A model generated the notes under the pieces. That model saw nothing but the letters and a program-made list of their open reading frames with translations, had not been told where the DNA came from and did not search any database. From Sarcocystis neurona (lineage: Eukaryota; Apicomplexa; Conoidasida; Eucoccidiorida; Sarcocystidae), in NCBI GenBank assembly GCA_000727475.1, contig KL647289.1, positions 3,363,600 to 3,427,599 on the forward strand: a stretch of DNA of 64,000 bases, given 5' to 3'. The position numbers and the translations under genes are program-made. Below, one piece after another: positions 20,993 through 31,740 of this stretch. Numbering within the stretch: position 1 is the first letter of the stretch; each line of letters begins with the position of its first letter.

Positions 20993-23900
20993 ATGGGGAA
21001 GATAGAGCCAGCGCAGCAGCAGGGGTCGTCCCCTTTGGCTGTCCCTGCTGCTTTGAAAGGGAAGTGCTCCTTTGTGGATATCGGAGTGAATTTGACGGAC
21101 GATATGTTTCAAGGATTCTATCATGGCCACAAGAAGCATCCGCCTGATCTGCAGAGGTAAGCCCCTTTTGCTTCTCCGACCCGTAATACGCGCTCGCGTA
21201 GACGTCTGAATTGCTACTAGACGGAAGCACATAAATACCTGTGCGGACGCACATAAATGTGTATGGACTTCGTGTTCGGAGATTTTGTAGAAAGAGCGAG
21301 AAACCGAGGGAGAGAGAGACAAAGCGATAGTCTTAGAGAGAAAAAGAGTGAGAAGAAGAATAGAAAGACGGACCGACACACAGGTGAATACATGGACCGC
21401 TGCACACGTAGATCTTGCTGCAGGGATATCCGTCTCTCTCTGAAAAGATACGCAGAGAGAGCGAGAGAGAGAACATATACGCGTATAATTCTGCCGTAGC
21501 AACAGTGGCCCCCAGTGGCTTGTGCGTCCGTGTTCCTCACGTTCCGCCGGCTTCCTCTTTCAGAGTCTTGTCCGCATTTCGCTGTTCCAACGTACCTAGG
21601 ACAAAAGCTTCTATCTCACAGTCCACGTGTACTACGTGTGAGCGTACATGCGTTGACGTATATGTGCATTTATTTGTGCGTGTGTGGCTTCGAATAACCG
21701 GGGTGTCGGTGGCCATTACGTGCTCCACCAGACATGCATCCCTATCTGCATGTATGTCTGTATGTGTAATGGATAGATGGGCGTACATGTATATAGCGTC
21801 GTGGGGCGTATATATGTGTGAGTGCACACGTATATGGAGGTATGTGTATATCTGCGTACATCTGAATATTCGGGTCTGTGTGTGAGGATGTATACGTGTG
21901 CCTGCGTGTGTCAAGATATTCAGCAGCAACGTCAAATGCTAAGGTGTTTTTTTGTGCGCCACGTGGCTTTCTGCACGCGACGAGACGAATGACTGTCTCA
22001 GATGTGCATCACCTTGCACCACGCGCGTGAAGGAGAGAATTTGTGCGCCGACGCTTTCAGGAACATGTTCTACCGCATTACCTCACGGCAAATGCTTCGG
22101 AGCTTCGCTAGTCGCACGTGTGTATCTGTATATGCATGCGCAGCTATTCGCATATGTACGTGTACCTGTATCTTTGCCTGTCTACATATATGTGTCTGTC
22201 ACTGGTCGTCGTTCACTGCTTCTCGTCTCCCTGTGATACATGTACAGACATACCAGTTCACGCGTAGATAGAAGTGGGTGCTTCCAGGTTTTTCGTTGAT
22301 GGAGATTGCAGAACGTGTGTGTGGGCGGTCGACGAAGGTGAGGCGCTTTACAGACGAGACTGTCCGTCTCTGGTGAAGAGCACTGCGTGGTACACAGAGG
22401 CCCATAAAGGAAATCAATGCACTCTCTGTGGGTGGGTGCGTATACGTGTGCGTGGACGTGGCTGTGCGCGGACGTGGGTGCACGTGGACGTGAGTGTACG
22501 TCTAGGTGTGCGTACGTGTGGACGGGGGTTTTCCGAGTGTACACGTATACGCCTGAGACACGTTAATGCCTGAATCCATCGTTGGGTGTGAAGTGGACGC
22601 ACGTCCCGGTCTGCTGCTGTTGAATTTGCTTGGTCTGTTTTTCGTGGGGTATGCGCGCACTGGAGCACATTTTACGGCGCTGCGCGTGCACGACAAACGA
22701 GTCGCGCGTTGTAGTTCAGGTGTGGAGAACGAGGGAGAAAGCGCGTGTCATTTTTCGTTCTTCTGCCGGTAGCGCAGTTCGCGAACGTGTGACGTACAGA
22801 GGACCTTCAAGCACACGTAAAAAAGTGCCGAGGCTTACCTCCAGAAAGCGAAGGGTCCACTGTAGACCCTCCAGTAGACAGTAGCGCAGCCAATGGAGCG
22901 TGGCGAGGAGACTTGCCCACTGTGTGTACGCGTGAGCACAGAGGAGTCCAGTGGAGGTGCAACAGCCGACACCCCCGGCACGGCGTACGTACGGCGAAAC
23001 TAGAGTCAGTCGGGATGCACGTGGACTTAAGAAGTGGGACGGTCGAAGTGTGCTTGCAAAGCAACGACACGTGGACGCAGCGGATGAGTGTTGCCCCGTG
23101 CCCAGCCGTGCAGCGAAGTAGCAGACAAAAACACAGGATTATTAAAAGGAGAAGAAGACCGGCATGTTGCGCATACACCGGAACACAGAGTGCTTCAGTC
23201 TACAGACAACTGCAAGTACAGAAAGGTGTAACAAGTACGTACGAGTGTGGAGAGAGCGAAAGTGGGTGCGGCTGGTTCGCTGGAAAGGGTCAGCGCGGCG
23301 TACATACACTGAAGGAGACTTAGCACGCTGCAGATCTGCTGCAAGGGAAGAGCGCAGCATCGCGCGTCAGTGTTCCCCTCCAAAGAAACTCGACAGGTGC
23401 ACTTTACAGGCTCCCCAAGCTGTACACACACACGCCAACAGACTCGAGCTTAGGAACGTCTCTCACAGTCCACGAACCTGCAAGCGTGTCGCCGTGTGCT
23501 GTGTAAAACTATAGTGAGGACCTTACGTTTGTACACACATTTCAAAGTCGACATCGCCTGTCTTTTTTCGTCTTCGTGAGGGCGGATTTGCATGTTTGAT
23601 GACGAACTACCTTCTGTTCCAGTGTACGTACAGCTGCACCGTCCAGCCCCCGGCCTGGTACGGTCGAATCGAGAGTCGACATACGGCCACGACCTTCTCC
23701 GTCGTGTTCAATTCTCTTTCGAAAGAGCGCCGTAGAAGACCTCTCGTGTATCCTGCGTGTGCCAGGTTTTCTTCAACTTCCTCCCCGGCTTGTCCTTTAC
23801 ACGAAACAGGCACTACTTTTTCTGCTCGCGGCTGCTCACGGGCTCCACACGACATGCGTACACAGACGTCTGTCGTCGACCTCCCTTCCTCACTCAGCCT

Positions 23901-26900
23901 GGCCGCCGGTTCTACCTTGTCTGCTGCAGCGTGATCGCTCGTGCACGCGCAGTGGGATGCGATCGCCTGCTGGTCACGGGGGGGAGCTTGGAGGACTCGA
24001 AGAAAGCCCTGTTTCTCTGCCGTTCTCTCGGTACGTATATCCTCCTCTTCGCGTGTGTGAACGCAGACGGATGCCGGAAGACTCAGACGAATATAACAAA
24101 GACGCACAAGCACCTCGCAGGGCTTGTGTAAAGACTGCTTCCCTGTTTTGGGCTTGCGTGCTTTCTGCGTGCTACCCTCTCTCACCGCGCGTGTACCTCC
24201 GTGTGTGTATAAGGGAGAGAGAGTGTGGGCGTTTTATCTGAATCTCAACAGATGTTTGAGTCGTGTATATACGTAGACACGTAGGTGTAGGTGGGGACAT
24301 GCAAAAGATGCGCATGTGCCTGTGGACGCACCAGTATACATTTCGCTTGTCTCTGCCACTCCCGCGGACAGCATCAGTATTGTGCCTAGTAGCTCCGTAG
24401 ATTTAAGTGAGCTGTTCGCAGTAAAACATGTTGTTCAGAGGACGGTACTGGAAGAATACGAAACAGGCACTACTTTTTCTGCTCGCGGCTGTTCACGGGC
24501 TCCACACGACATGCGTACACAGACGTCTGTCGTCGACCTCCCTTCCTCACTCAGCCTGGCCGCCGGTTCTACCTTGTCTGCTGCAGCGTGATCGCTCGTG
24601 CACGCGCACTGGGATGCCATCGCCTGCTGGTTATCCTTCCTCCACAAATGCGATAGCAGCTCCCTGTCTCGAGCGTTGACTAGGTCACAAGTGATATGTT
24701 CTGTGCTGGCGCGGTCGTTTAAGCATACGTGTGTATCTCTGTATATAGTCCCGCCCACGTGTGTACGTGTGTATACATATACACATATATTTTATACGTA
24801 TGTGTATACAGGAGTACATATATAATTCACCTGGATATATGTCCGCGAATGTTTGATTCATCTTCTTTTTCGAAGATCGCGAGAAGAAGTTTCCTAGATG
24901 TCAGTGCTGCTGCTTGTGCCGCCTTCGTAGACCCAGAAGGACAATTCCTTTTTGCCACCGTTGGTGTCCACCCTACGCGCTGCAATGACTTCGTCGAAGC
25001 GGCGGAGCAAAGTGGGACCCAAGGCCAGCAGCAAACGCAGCACCAAAAGACGGAGCGGCACACGCAGCAGCAAGGGCAGGGGGAGAGCCAGCAGGAGAGA
25101 AGCGACCCGGATGAAGATCAGCGAGCTCAGCGCGGACACCCACATCAGATTCTGTCAGGCAAGCAGCAGGGGGGGCAGCAAGCGGAACAGAAGCAGGAGA
25201 CCGAAAGTCTGGGGGCAGCTGCAGGTGTTGCTTCGTGTACGGGAGATGCAGGAGGAGTACGGGTGTCGGAGAGTACGGCTGAGACTCATTTGAAGGAAGT
25301 ATGCGCGAATCTTTCTTCCTCGGTGTGTTTCACAGCTGGGAGTTTGCAGCACCTTCAGCAGCTTTACCTGCTTATCGCGAGAAACCGCGACCGCGTTGCG
25401 GCGATAGGGGAGATAGGGCTTGACAACGATCGAACGCACTTCTGCGCACTCGACACGCAGAAAAGGTAATTGTCTCTGCTGTCGGTTTCGAGTGCCATCA
25501 GCAGGTTTTTCAACCGCCTTGCTGCCGTAGCCAGTTATTGTGTATGTGCTGTGTGCTAGCCTCTTGTAGCCCTCTGCTGTGGTAGTCTGCTGCTTGATAG
25601 CAGCCCATGGAGCTGGGTTACTTGCTCTCGCTCTGTGGCGCCGAAAACTGCTGCCTGCTGCCAGAGGACACCTAGAGCGCTCCGCCAGACAACGACGTAC
25701 ATCCTGTTCTGAGGAAGCGTTTCACGCCTGCAGCTGAAGGTGTGGAGAAGGTGTTGCTGCTCTACCTGCCCACCGACGACCGTGGATAGCAGCTGTTCAC
25801 GATCTAGTACTGCTGTAGCCGGTGTACGTTTGATGAACAGCTTCTTCTCTGCTGAGTTAAGAGTCTGCTGCGTGCTGTCAGGAGGTACTGTACCCCTGCT
25901 GCTCTAACTTCAGTAGAGCTGCTGCTGCTCCATCTGCTCAGAGAAAATCGCAGGTGGTATCTGGACACAACCAAGTTCTAAGGTGGCTGGCAAGCGTCTT
26001 AAACGTGGGCAGTTTACCAGCTGCTGTGCCAGCAGCTCATAACGTGCTGCCGTGCGATTTGATGTGTGCCTCTACCAAGGAGCCTCTGCGCAGCTCTCGC
26101 AGGCCTGTAGGTGCGTCAGGCCACGTCCTTATGACAGACACATGCCTGCATGTGTATTTAAAGACTTACTACGGCTACATGTGCCTGCAGGCGTAGGTGT
26201 GTCGCGCCATACCTTTGCGCCTACTTAGACGTGAGTGCAGGGCCTACAACAGCCACGGCGTGACACCGCCCTGTAGTTCTATTAACAGTGGGCTACCTAA
26301 GAGAGTCTGAATACTTCAGTGCCCAGTCATGCTTTGCACACGAACGCACCGTCTGTTCTCAAGTGTAGACCCGAGAAGGCGCAGGACCTGCGTTTGCGGC
26401 GTGCGCATATTCACGCGTGTCCAAGTATATTTCGTACGATCTGTCCTGCGTGCGTACACATACATATATATATATATATATTACGACTGAACGTTAATAC
26501 ATTTACAGCTGGGTCAACAGTCGCACATGTTCCACGAGAGGGCCAGTCACCTTGACTGGTATTAGCAACTGCTTTCTGCGTCAGTTTGGAAGCAGATTCG
26601 TCAGCGCATCTTCTGCATGATTTCGACCGCGTCGCTGTCTGTGAGGCTCAGAGTTATCACTCGTACAAAAGGACAGTAAATATGCACGTGCGTGCCCTCG
26701 CCTTTTTTTCTTGACTGCTGAGAACGTCGGGTCGCTCTTGTGCTTGTTGCACGACTGACTTGGTTGCCGTGAGATTCGGTTTTCCAAGAGCTCCAGTTGC
26801 TGCTCTCCGGTACGTGGGACCGGGTTTCGCTCTTATTCTGCGGGCAGCGGGCCCACCTGATGCTCGCTGCTCCTGCTGGTGCTGTTCTTGACACTGTTGC

Positions 26901-29900
26901 GTGTCCTTTGCTGATGGGCGCATAAGGGTCGCTGCTTACGTGTTCGTGGCTGGTGCAACTGCTGGCGTGCTGCGGTGGAATCAGGTTCTTCGAGATGCAG
27001 TTGCTGCTCAGCAAGTGCTTTTCACTCCCCCTCTTTCTCCACATGCGCGCAGCAGATGAAGATTTCTGCGGTGAGTGAGCTCGCTGAATCGACCGCAGGA
27101 ACGTACCTCAAGACACCGTCGAACTGGCGATCGTTCCCAGCACCTACCGAAGATACACCTGTACGTAGTTGCATTCATACGTATGTATTCCTGTGTATGT
27201 AGATAAAGAGAGACACAAACACGTGCCAAGTCAGCGCATATTTCTCGGTGTCTGTAAGTGTACCTACATGTTGACAAAGGTAGACGATGGACACCCGCAG
27301 CACGGAGAGCCACCAACTCACAGTTGTCAAAGGCGTGGGGACGCACACGCCGGAGAGCCACCAATTAATGGTCGTCAAAGGTGTGGAGACGCACACACCA
27401 GAGGTTGTGTGCCAAAGATGCAAAAGAAGCAATAGAGCTTCTGCCTTCGCTGCAGTGTAGTGTACGTGGATTGACTAGACAACACAAGGCAGTTGTTGGC
27501 TTCGTTCTTGCCTGTCGTACATGCGTGTGTGTGCACAGGTGTATAAAGGCGACCAAAAAGGTGAAAAACTGCAGTTCGCTAGACGTTATTAGTCTTCAAG
27601 CAGCCACGCATATGCGTGCGCGGCAAACGTGCACCTGTTCTAACACATGAAACCGTGGTGTCTGCGTCGTGCTGCAGAGATCTTAGCACGCAGCAAGCCT
27701 CTCTGGGAGTCCAGCGGAGGAGTGGTTCATTCTTTCACGGGGGACAAAGCTTCACTGGGTCGCGTCCTTTCTCTTTCGCCGGCATTGGCGATCGGTAGGT
27801 TCCCTCCTCCGCTGCTGCTACCGTAAGCCGCAGATTGTGAGGCACAAATCGCACGGAAATGGGGTATCGCGTTAGGGTATACGCGGAAGCTGAGGAAGGT
27901 GGGCGGTGTCTGCCTCCGTGAACTTGTGCATGTGCATGTGTGTGCTTGAGGGCCTGTACCTGTGTGAGTCTGCATGCGCCTGTCGGTGTCTGTGAATGTG
28001 TGGGTGTGTGTATGCAGGCCTCTGTGTGCTTGTACATGCTCGTACGTCCACAACTCATTATTCCGTAGCATCATCCAACGCTACTAGTTTGGTAATCATC
28101 CGTCGCTTCTTGAGGCCATCTGCATCCCTCTCAAACCTGCGGCATGATGCCTCTCGAACGGGCTCTTCTTTGTACGGTATACAATGAAACACATTATTTT
28201 GAAAGTAACTACGAGAGTTTTCAGTGGATTTAAACCTGCTAGCGTTTTCCACATGCTGCTTTATTTCGACGCTCTACTGATCTTGAACGCGTGCTTGTCT
28301 GTCGGAGTCTCGTTTGAGTGCTCCATTGATTGTCCGTTGCCTTTTCGTGGTTTATACCTGCTGCCCTATTTGCGCTCACGTGTAGAGGTGCAGCTTTTGC
28401 GTCGGTGGCTTCTCGTGTGCGTCTGCTCGTGTTAGTGCGGTTTCCAACTTGTAACACCGTACCCTGCTACCGTTTTCTTATCGTCAGGGCAACAGTGTTA
28501 ATTATCGTCGCGCAAGGAGTTCTGTAGGGAAAAAATTCGCTGCCGCAGGATGAAAATTGCTTTTTCGGCTGAAGCTGCTAACTCGTAGCTCACTGCACGC
28601 CGACTACCTCGTTCTTCTGTCGCTGCAGTGACTAATCGGTTGATGTCACGATCCTGAGCTGTAGCGGTGTTGCCGCAGGAACGTCTGGATTACTGCCAGC
28701 CTTGCCCAACATGGGCTCTTCATTTGTTGCTGCAGGACTTAACGGCTGCTCTTTAAAAACGGCGGAGAATCTTGATGTTGTGCGCTGCGTCCCTTTGCAC
28801 AGGCTTCACTTAGAAACGGGTCAGCATCGCACAAGTTGCAACTTGGTGGCTTAGCAGTATTTGTGTCCCGTTTGTTCCACTTCGACCTGAACACACAGTA
28901 GGGAAATGCAAGATACTTCAACGATTAGAAGGGACGTAATCAAAGCACATTGCGGACGAAGGAGCATGTGGACAAGTCGACGCAGAGTATCGTTTTCAAC
29001 TCCAGTTTAGAAACACTCGTGTGCGTGTATACATACATATATAAAAGCAACTCACGATACCATACTTCTGAGATGTGGTCTAGTTATCCCTATTAGACAT
29101 GTTCGTGGCAAAACATTCGTTGGCGGCTTCGTGGGTGCCACGACTGAGGACCTGGAATATCAAGTAATCAGTCGTTCCTCTAGAAGAATTGTTTATCCTG
29201 TACCCACACCCATTGACGTCGAAAATGGTTTTGAGTCCTCGGTTGCTATAAAGCTCCTGCGTCGCGTGAACGGCTGCTGAACAAGTGAACCAAGTGCAGA
29301 CTGGTCCTCCCAACTAAAATACTGACGCTTGCAGCTCAGCATGGACACGAAGGCGTGTGCGGTTTTACTCACCATGCTTGCGCAGAAACCGCTTCATTTG
29401 GTAGTATGCACGGAAACAGTCAGCCAGCAGGCCAGCTGCTCTTGCTCCGTTACTCTGCTGTCTACTTTTTGCGAACAGATGCACCGTGGTGTGAGATCCG
29501 TCCCACGCATGCGGGTTATGCAGTCCTCCAGCAGCAGCAGCCGGTGCGTCCTTCCGCAGTTCATATACGCTCGTGCCGCAGGGAAGTGGCGCACTCCGTC
29601 TCCTCCGTGACAGGCTGCGTCTCCTCAGCTAAGCAGCCTGCATACGTATGGTGTTAGACGTTATGGGCTGCGGGTTGAACTTTCCGCATCTGCACATGCA
29701 CTTGGACGGTGTACGCGTTCCCACAATGGCACACGTACCTAGTCGCACGCTCAGTTACGCACGTAGTCAAGTAGAGTTCGACGTAAGGCGTAGTTGGTGG
29801 CGAATTTCACGCTCAACTGTTCCTTTTTGTTGAATAGGAGCTCCTAGCGTGGAGCAAGAACAAGGCGGAGAAGTGGAGTGAAGACGCCCAAGTTAAGACT

Positions 29901-30547
29901 CGCAACGAACCCTGCAACATACTGTAAGCTTATTCCGGTTCGACAGGCTTCAAAAATTTGTATGAGAGTTGTCAACCGGCAGTTGCACCACTCGTAAGAG
30001 CAGGTCAGTAGTGGAAAAGAAAGACACCCCTATCTACCGCTGGACACAAGCACCGTGTTGACCATTCCGGGGACGTTCACTCTCATACACGCGTGAGGTT
30101 CAACGCCGACAAGCCGAGGCAGGTGCTTTTTTGATTAGCTCGCAACATCCAACACACTCACGTCCTCAAATACGAGCGTTCCTACAGAGCACGTCGAAGC
30201 ACCTGCGAGGCTTTTTGCTTCCATGTGGACCTCAGGTGATGCCGCCTATCCGGCCCGGCGAGCAACAGCACCAGCACGTGGTTGTTTCTACTACGTCTTC
30301 ATAGCGCGTGCTGTTCCTCCATTCTGAACTATCGAGATTTGAGCGCCCTGGTCCAGAGGCCCTCATTATACGTGATGTAGTGTGCTTCGTCTCGCGCTGC
30401 GAGAACACTCAGAGTTCTGCCGTTTACGCAAACACCGCCTTGGTCACAATCGTGTGTCACCTTCTAAATTTTGCAAGGATGGCTGTCCTGTTGTACGACG
30501 CGATGCTATGTGGGCACAATGCAGCAGGCTCACGCCGTAACCACTAA
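20993..30547 (+). CDS. TatD-family metal-dependent deoxyribonuclease, about nine exons
   Basis: Exons joined by GT..AG and phase: 20993-21156, 23930-24030, 24898-25465, 26985-27070, 27678-27794, 28736-28819, 29479-29543, 29838-29923, and a probable last exon 30337-30547. The sum is 494 codons including stop. In order they encode DIGVNLTDDMFQGFY; LLVTGGSLEDSKKAL; FATVGVHPTRC, a Gln-rich insert and AAIGEIGLDNDR; SLPLFLHMRAADEDF; GGVVHSFTGDKASL; GLNGCSLKTAENLDVV; TDAPWCEIRPTHAG; KWSEDAQVKTRNEPCNI; and VYANTALV. These match TATDN1-type TatD nucleases end to end, with the metal-ligand Glu (GEIGLD), both His (FLH, VHS) and Asp (TDAP) present, so it should be active. The family cleaves DNA (3'-5' exonuclease) in repair and apoptosis-like DNA breakdown. 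The exon 3 insert makes it longer than the usual 300 residues. The start at ATG 20993 is the nearest to the domain; an in-frame Ser-rich extension is possible. The last exon is the least certain: its acceptor is ATCGAG. Confidence 0.85.
21290..21480 (+). repeat. Purine-rich GA tract in TatD intron 1
   Basis: About 190 bases strongly biased to G and A on the plus strand (repeated GAGAGAGA, AGAAGAAG). The opposite strand is a long pyrimidine tract. It lies in the 2.8-kb first intron. Confidence 0.6.
23801..23974 (+). repeat. Source copy of the TatD exon 2 duplication
   Basis: 129 bp of intron 1 end, including the acceptor, plus the first 45 nt of exon 2. The same 174 bp recurs at 24458-24631 with three substitutions and no indels. 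Confidence 0.92.
24458..24631 (+). repeat. Duplicated 5' half of TatD exon 2 (decoy exon) inside intron 2
   Basis: The copy differs from 23801-23974 at three positions (98% identity). The acceptor CTGCTGCAG is intact, so splicing could enter at 24587. The exon part then diverges after 45 nt and, in the TatD frame, meets TAG shortly afterwards (about 24653). Both substitutions in the exon part change residues. It lacks the LVTGG-to-donor half, so it cannot replace exon 2. Confidence 0.92.
25466..26984. other. TatD intron 3, CTG-rich
   Basis: A 1.5-kb intron between donor GTAATT and acceptor GGAATCAG. The first 450 bp are rich in CTGCTG/TGCTGC, the mirror of the coding CAG bias. A (TA)n tract lies at 26465-26481. 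No exon-like segment was found in it. Confidence 0.6.
26465..26481. repeat. TA microsatellite
   Basis: An uninterrupted TA tract within TatD intron 3. Confidence 0.85.
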
Positions 30548-30820
30548 GTGCTGTTTTTGACAATAGAAATAAAGGTGTGCGTTCGTTTGTGTGTGCGTGT
30601 ATGTATGTATGTGCATGTGTACGCGTGTACATGTGCTGGCATTATTCTCGATGAACGTACTGTTCCTGAAACTTGCGACTACCCCCGTGTTCGACGTTCA
30701 GGTCACGCAGCGAATAGCCTTTCACTGGAACCTTCGTTACATTTCCCCTAAGTACATAAGTACAGCCCCCAGCGCCTAGAAATTTCACTTGTGTGTACAG
30801 TGTTTGTGTCCAATGGTTTG

Positions 30821-31740
30821 GCAGCAACGATTGTGAGGGATGGACAACTGAAAGTGTAAAAAGAAGTGCAGGGACTTATGACTTTATAAGGGGGTACTGA
30901 GTCAACACTTAGAACAAAAGCACACAGAGATAACCCCTTGATAGGCACTAATGCAGAAGCTATAACATTATTAAGAACAAGGGACCGAAACGTTTGTTGG
31001 ACAGCACGTCGAAAAGAATCAGCTTCAGATGTATTTTCTGCAAACAACAATCGACGCGGACAAAGTGTAGCATAAATCGTACGAAGGCGTTCGTGTGCTT
31101 GCCTTGTGCGGTATCAAAGAATAGTCTCACATGTTGCGAAAGCCTTCAAAAGGTGGCTCGGGCACCGCCAGCTTGTGCACAATTATCGCTACTTGCCTGA
31201 CAAGAAGGCACGTGACGATAGGATCGCGTCCTCTTCAACCAAGAAGAAGCGTTCATGAGTGAATTCATCTGCGGGGATGAGACAGGATTATACTTGAATG
31301 ACGCTTTTCTTGAGCAGATGTAACGTTTTTGGTGTTGGATGTGCACTTCGTCTTGGCTTCTTGTCAGGCAAGTGGCGATAATTGTGCACAAGCTGACGGC
31401 ACCCGAGCTACCTTTTGAAGACTTTTGCAACATGTGAGACTACTCTTTGATACAGCAGAAGGCAAGCACACGACATGCCTTCGTACGATTTATGCTACAC
31501 TTCGTCCGCGTCGATTGTTGTTTGCAGAAAATATATCTGAAGCTGATTCTCTTGAGCGTGCTGTCCAACATTCCGGTCCCTTGTTGTTGACAATGTTATA
31601 GCTTCTGCATTAGTGTCTACCGACGCGTTATCTCTGTGCGTCTTTGTTCTAAGCGTTGAGTCAGTGGCCTGTTATAAAGTAATAAGTCCCTGCACTTCTG
31701 TTCACATTTCCAGGTGTCCAGCCCTCACAATCGTTGCTGC
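30821..31740. repeat. Large imperfect inverted repeat (foldback)
   Basis: The left arm, about 30821-31209, begins GCAGCAACGATTGTGAGGG. The reverse complement of 31356-31740 begins identically and stays aligned across its length, with scattered substitutions and small indels. Shared landmarks include CACTAATGCAGAAGCTATAA, CAAACAACAATCGACGCGGA and GTGCACAATTATCGC. The arms are about 385-390 bp with a 146-bp unrelated spacer. I recognise no transposase or reverse-transcriptase reading in either arm. It could be a foldback element or an inverted duplication. If transcribed it would form a long hairpin. Confidence 0.9.

Noticed and set aside
20387..21502. 371-codon minus-strand frame with poly-Ala
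   Set aside because: Antisense of the CAG block and of TatD exon 1; the plus strand carries the conserved TatD motif there.
29080..29313. Minus-strand DVNGCGYRI resembling the TatD VNGCSLKT motif
   Set aside because: The real motif is on the plus strand at 28736-28819 in a phase-matched exon; the minus one has no further similarity.
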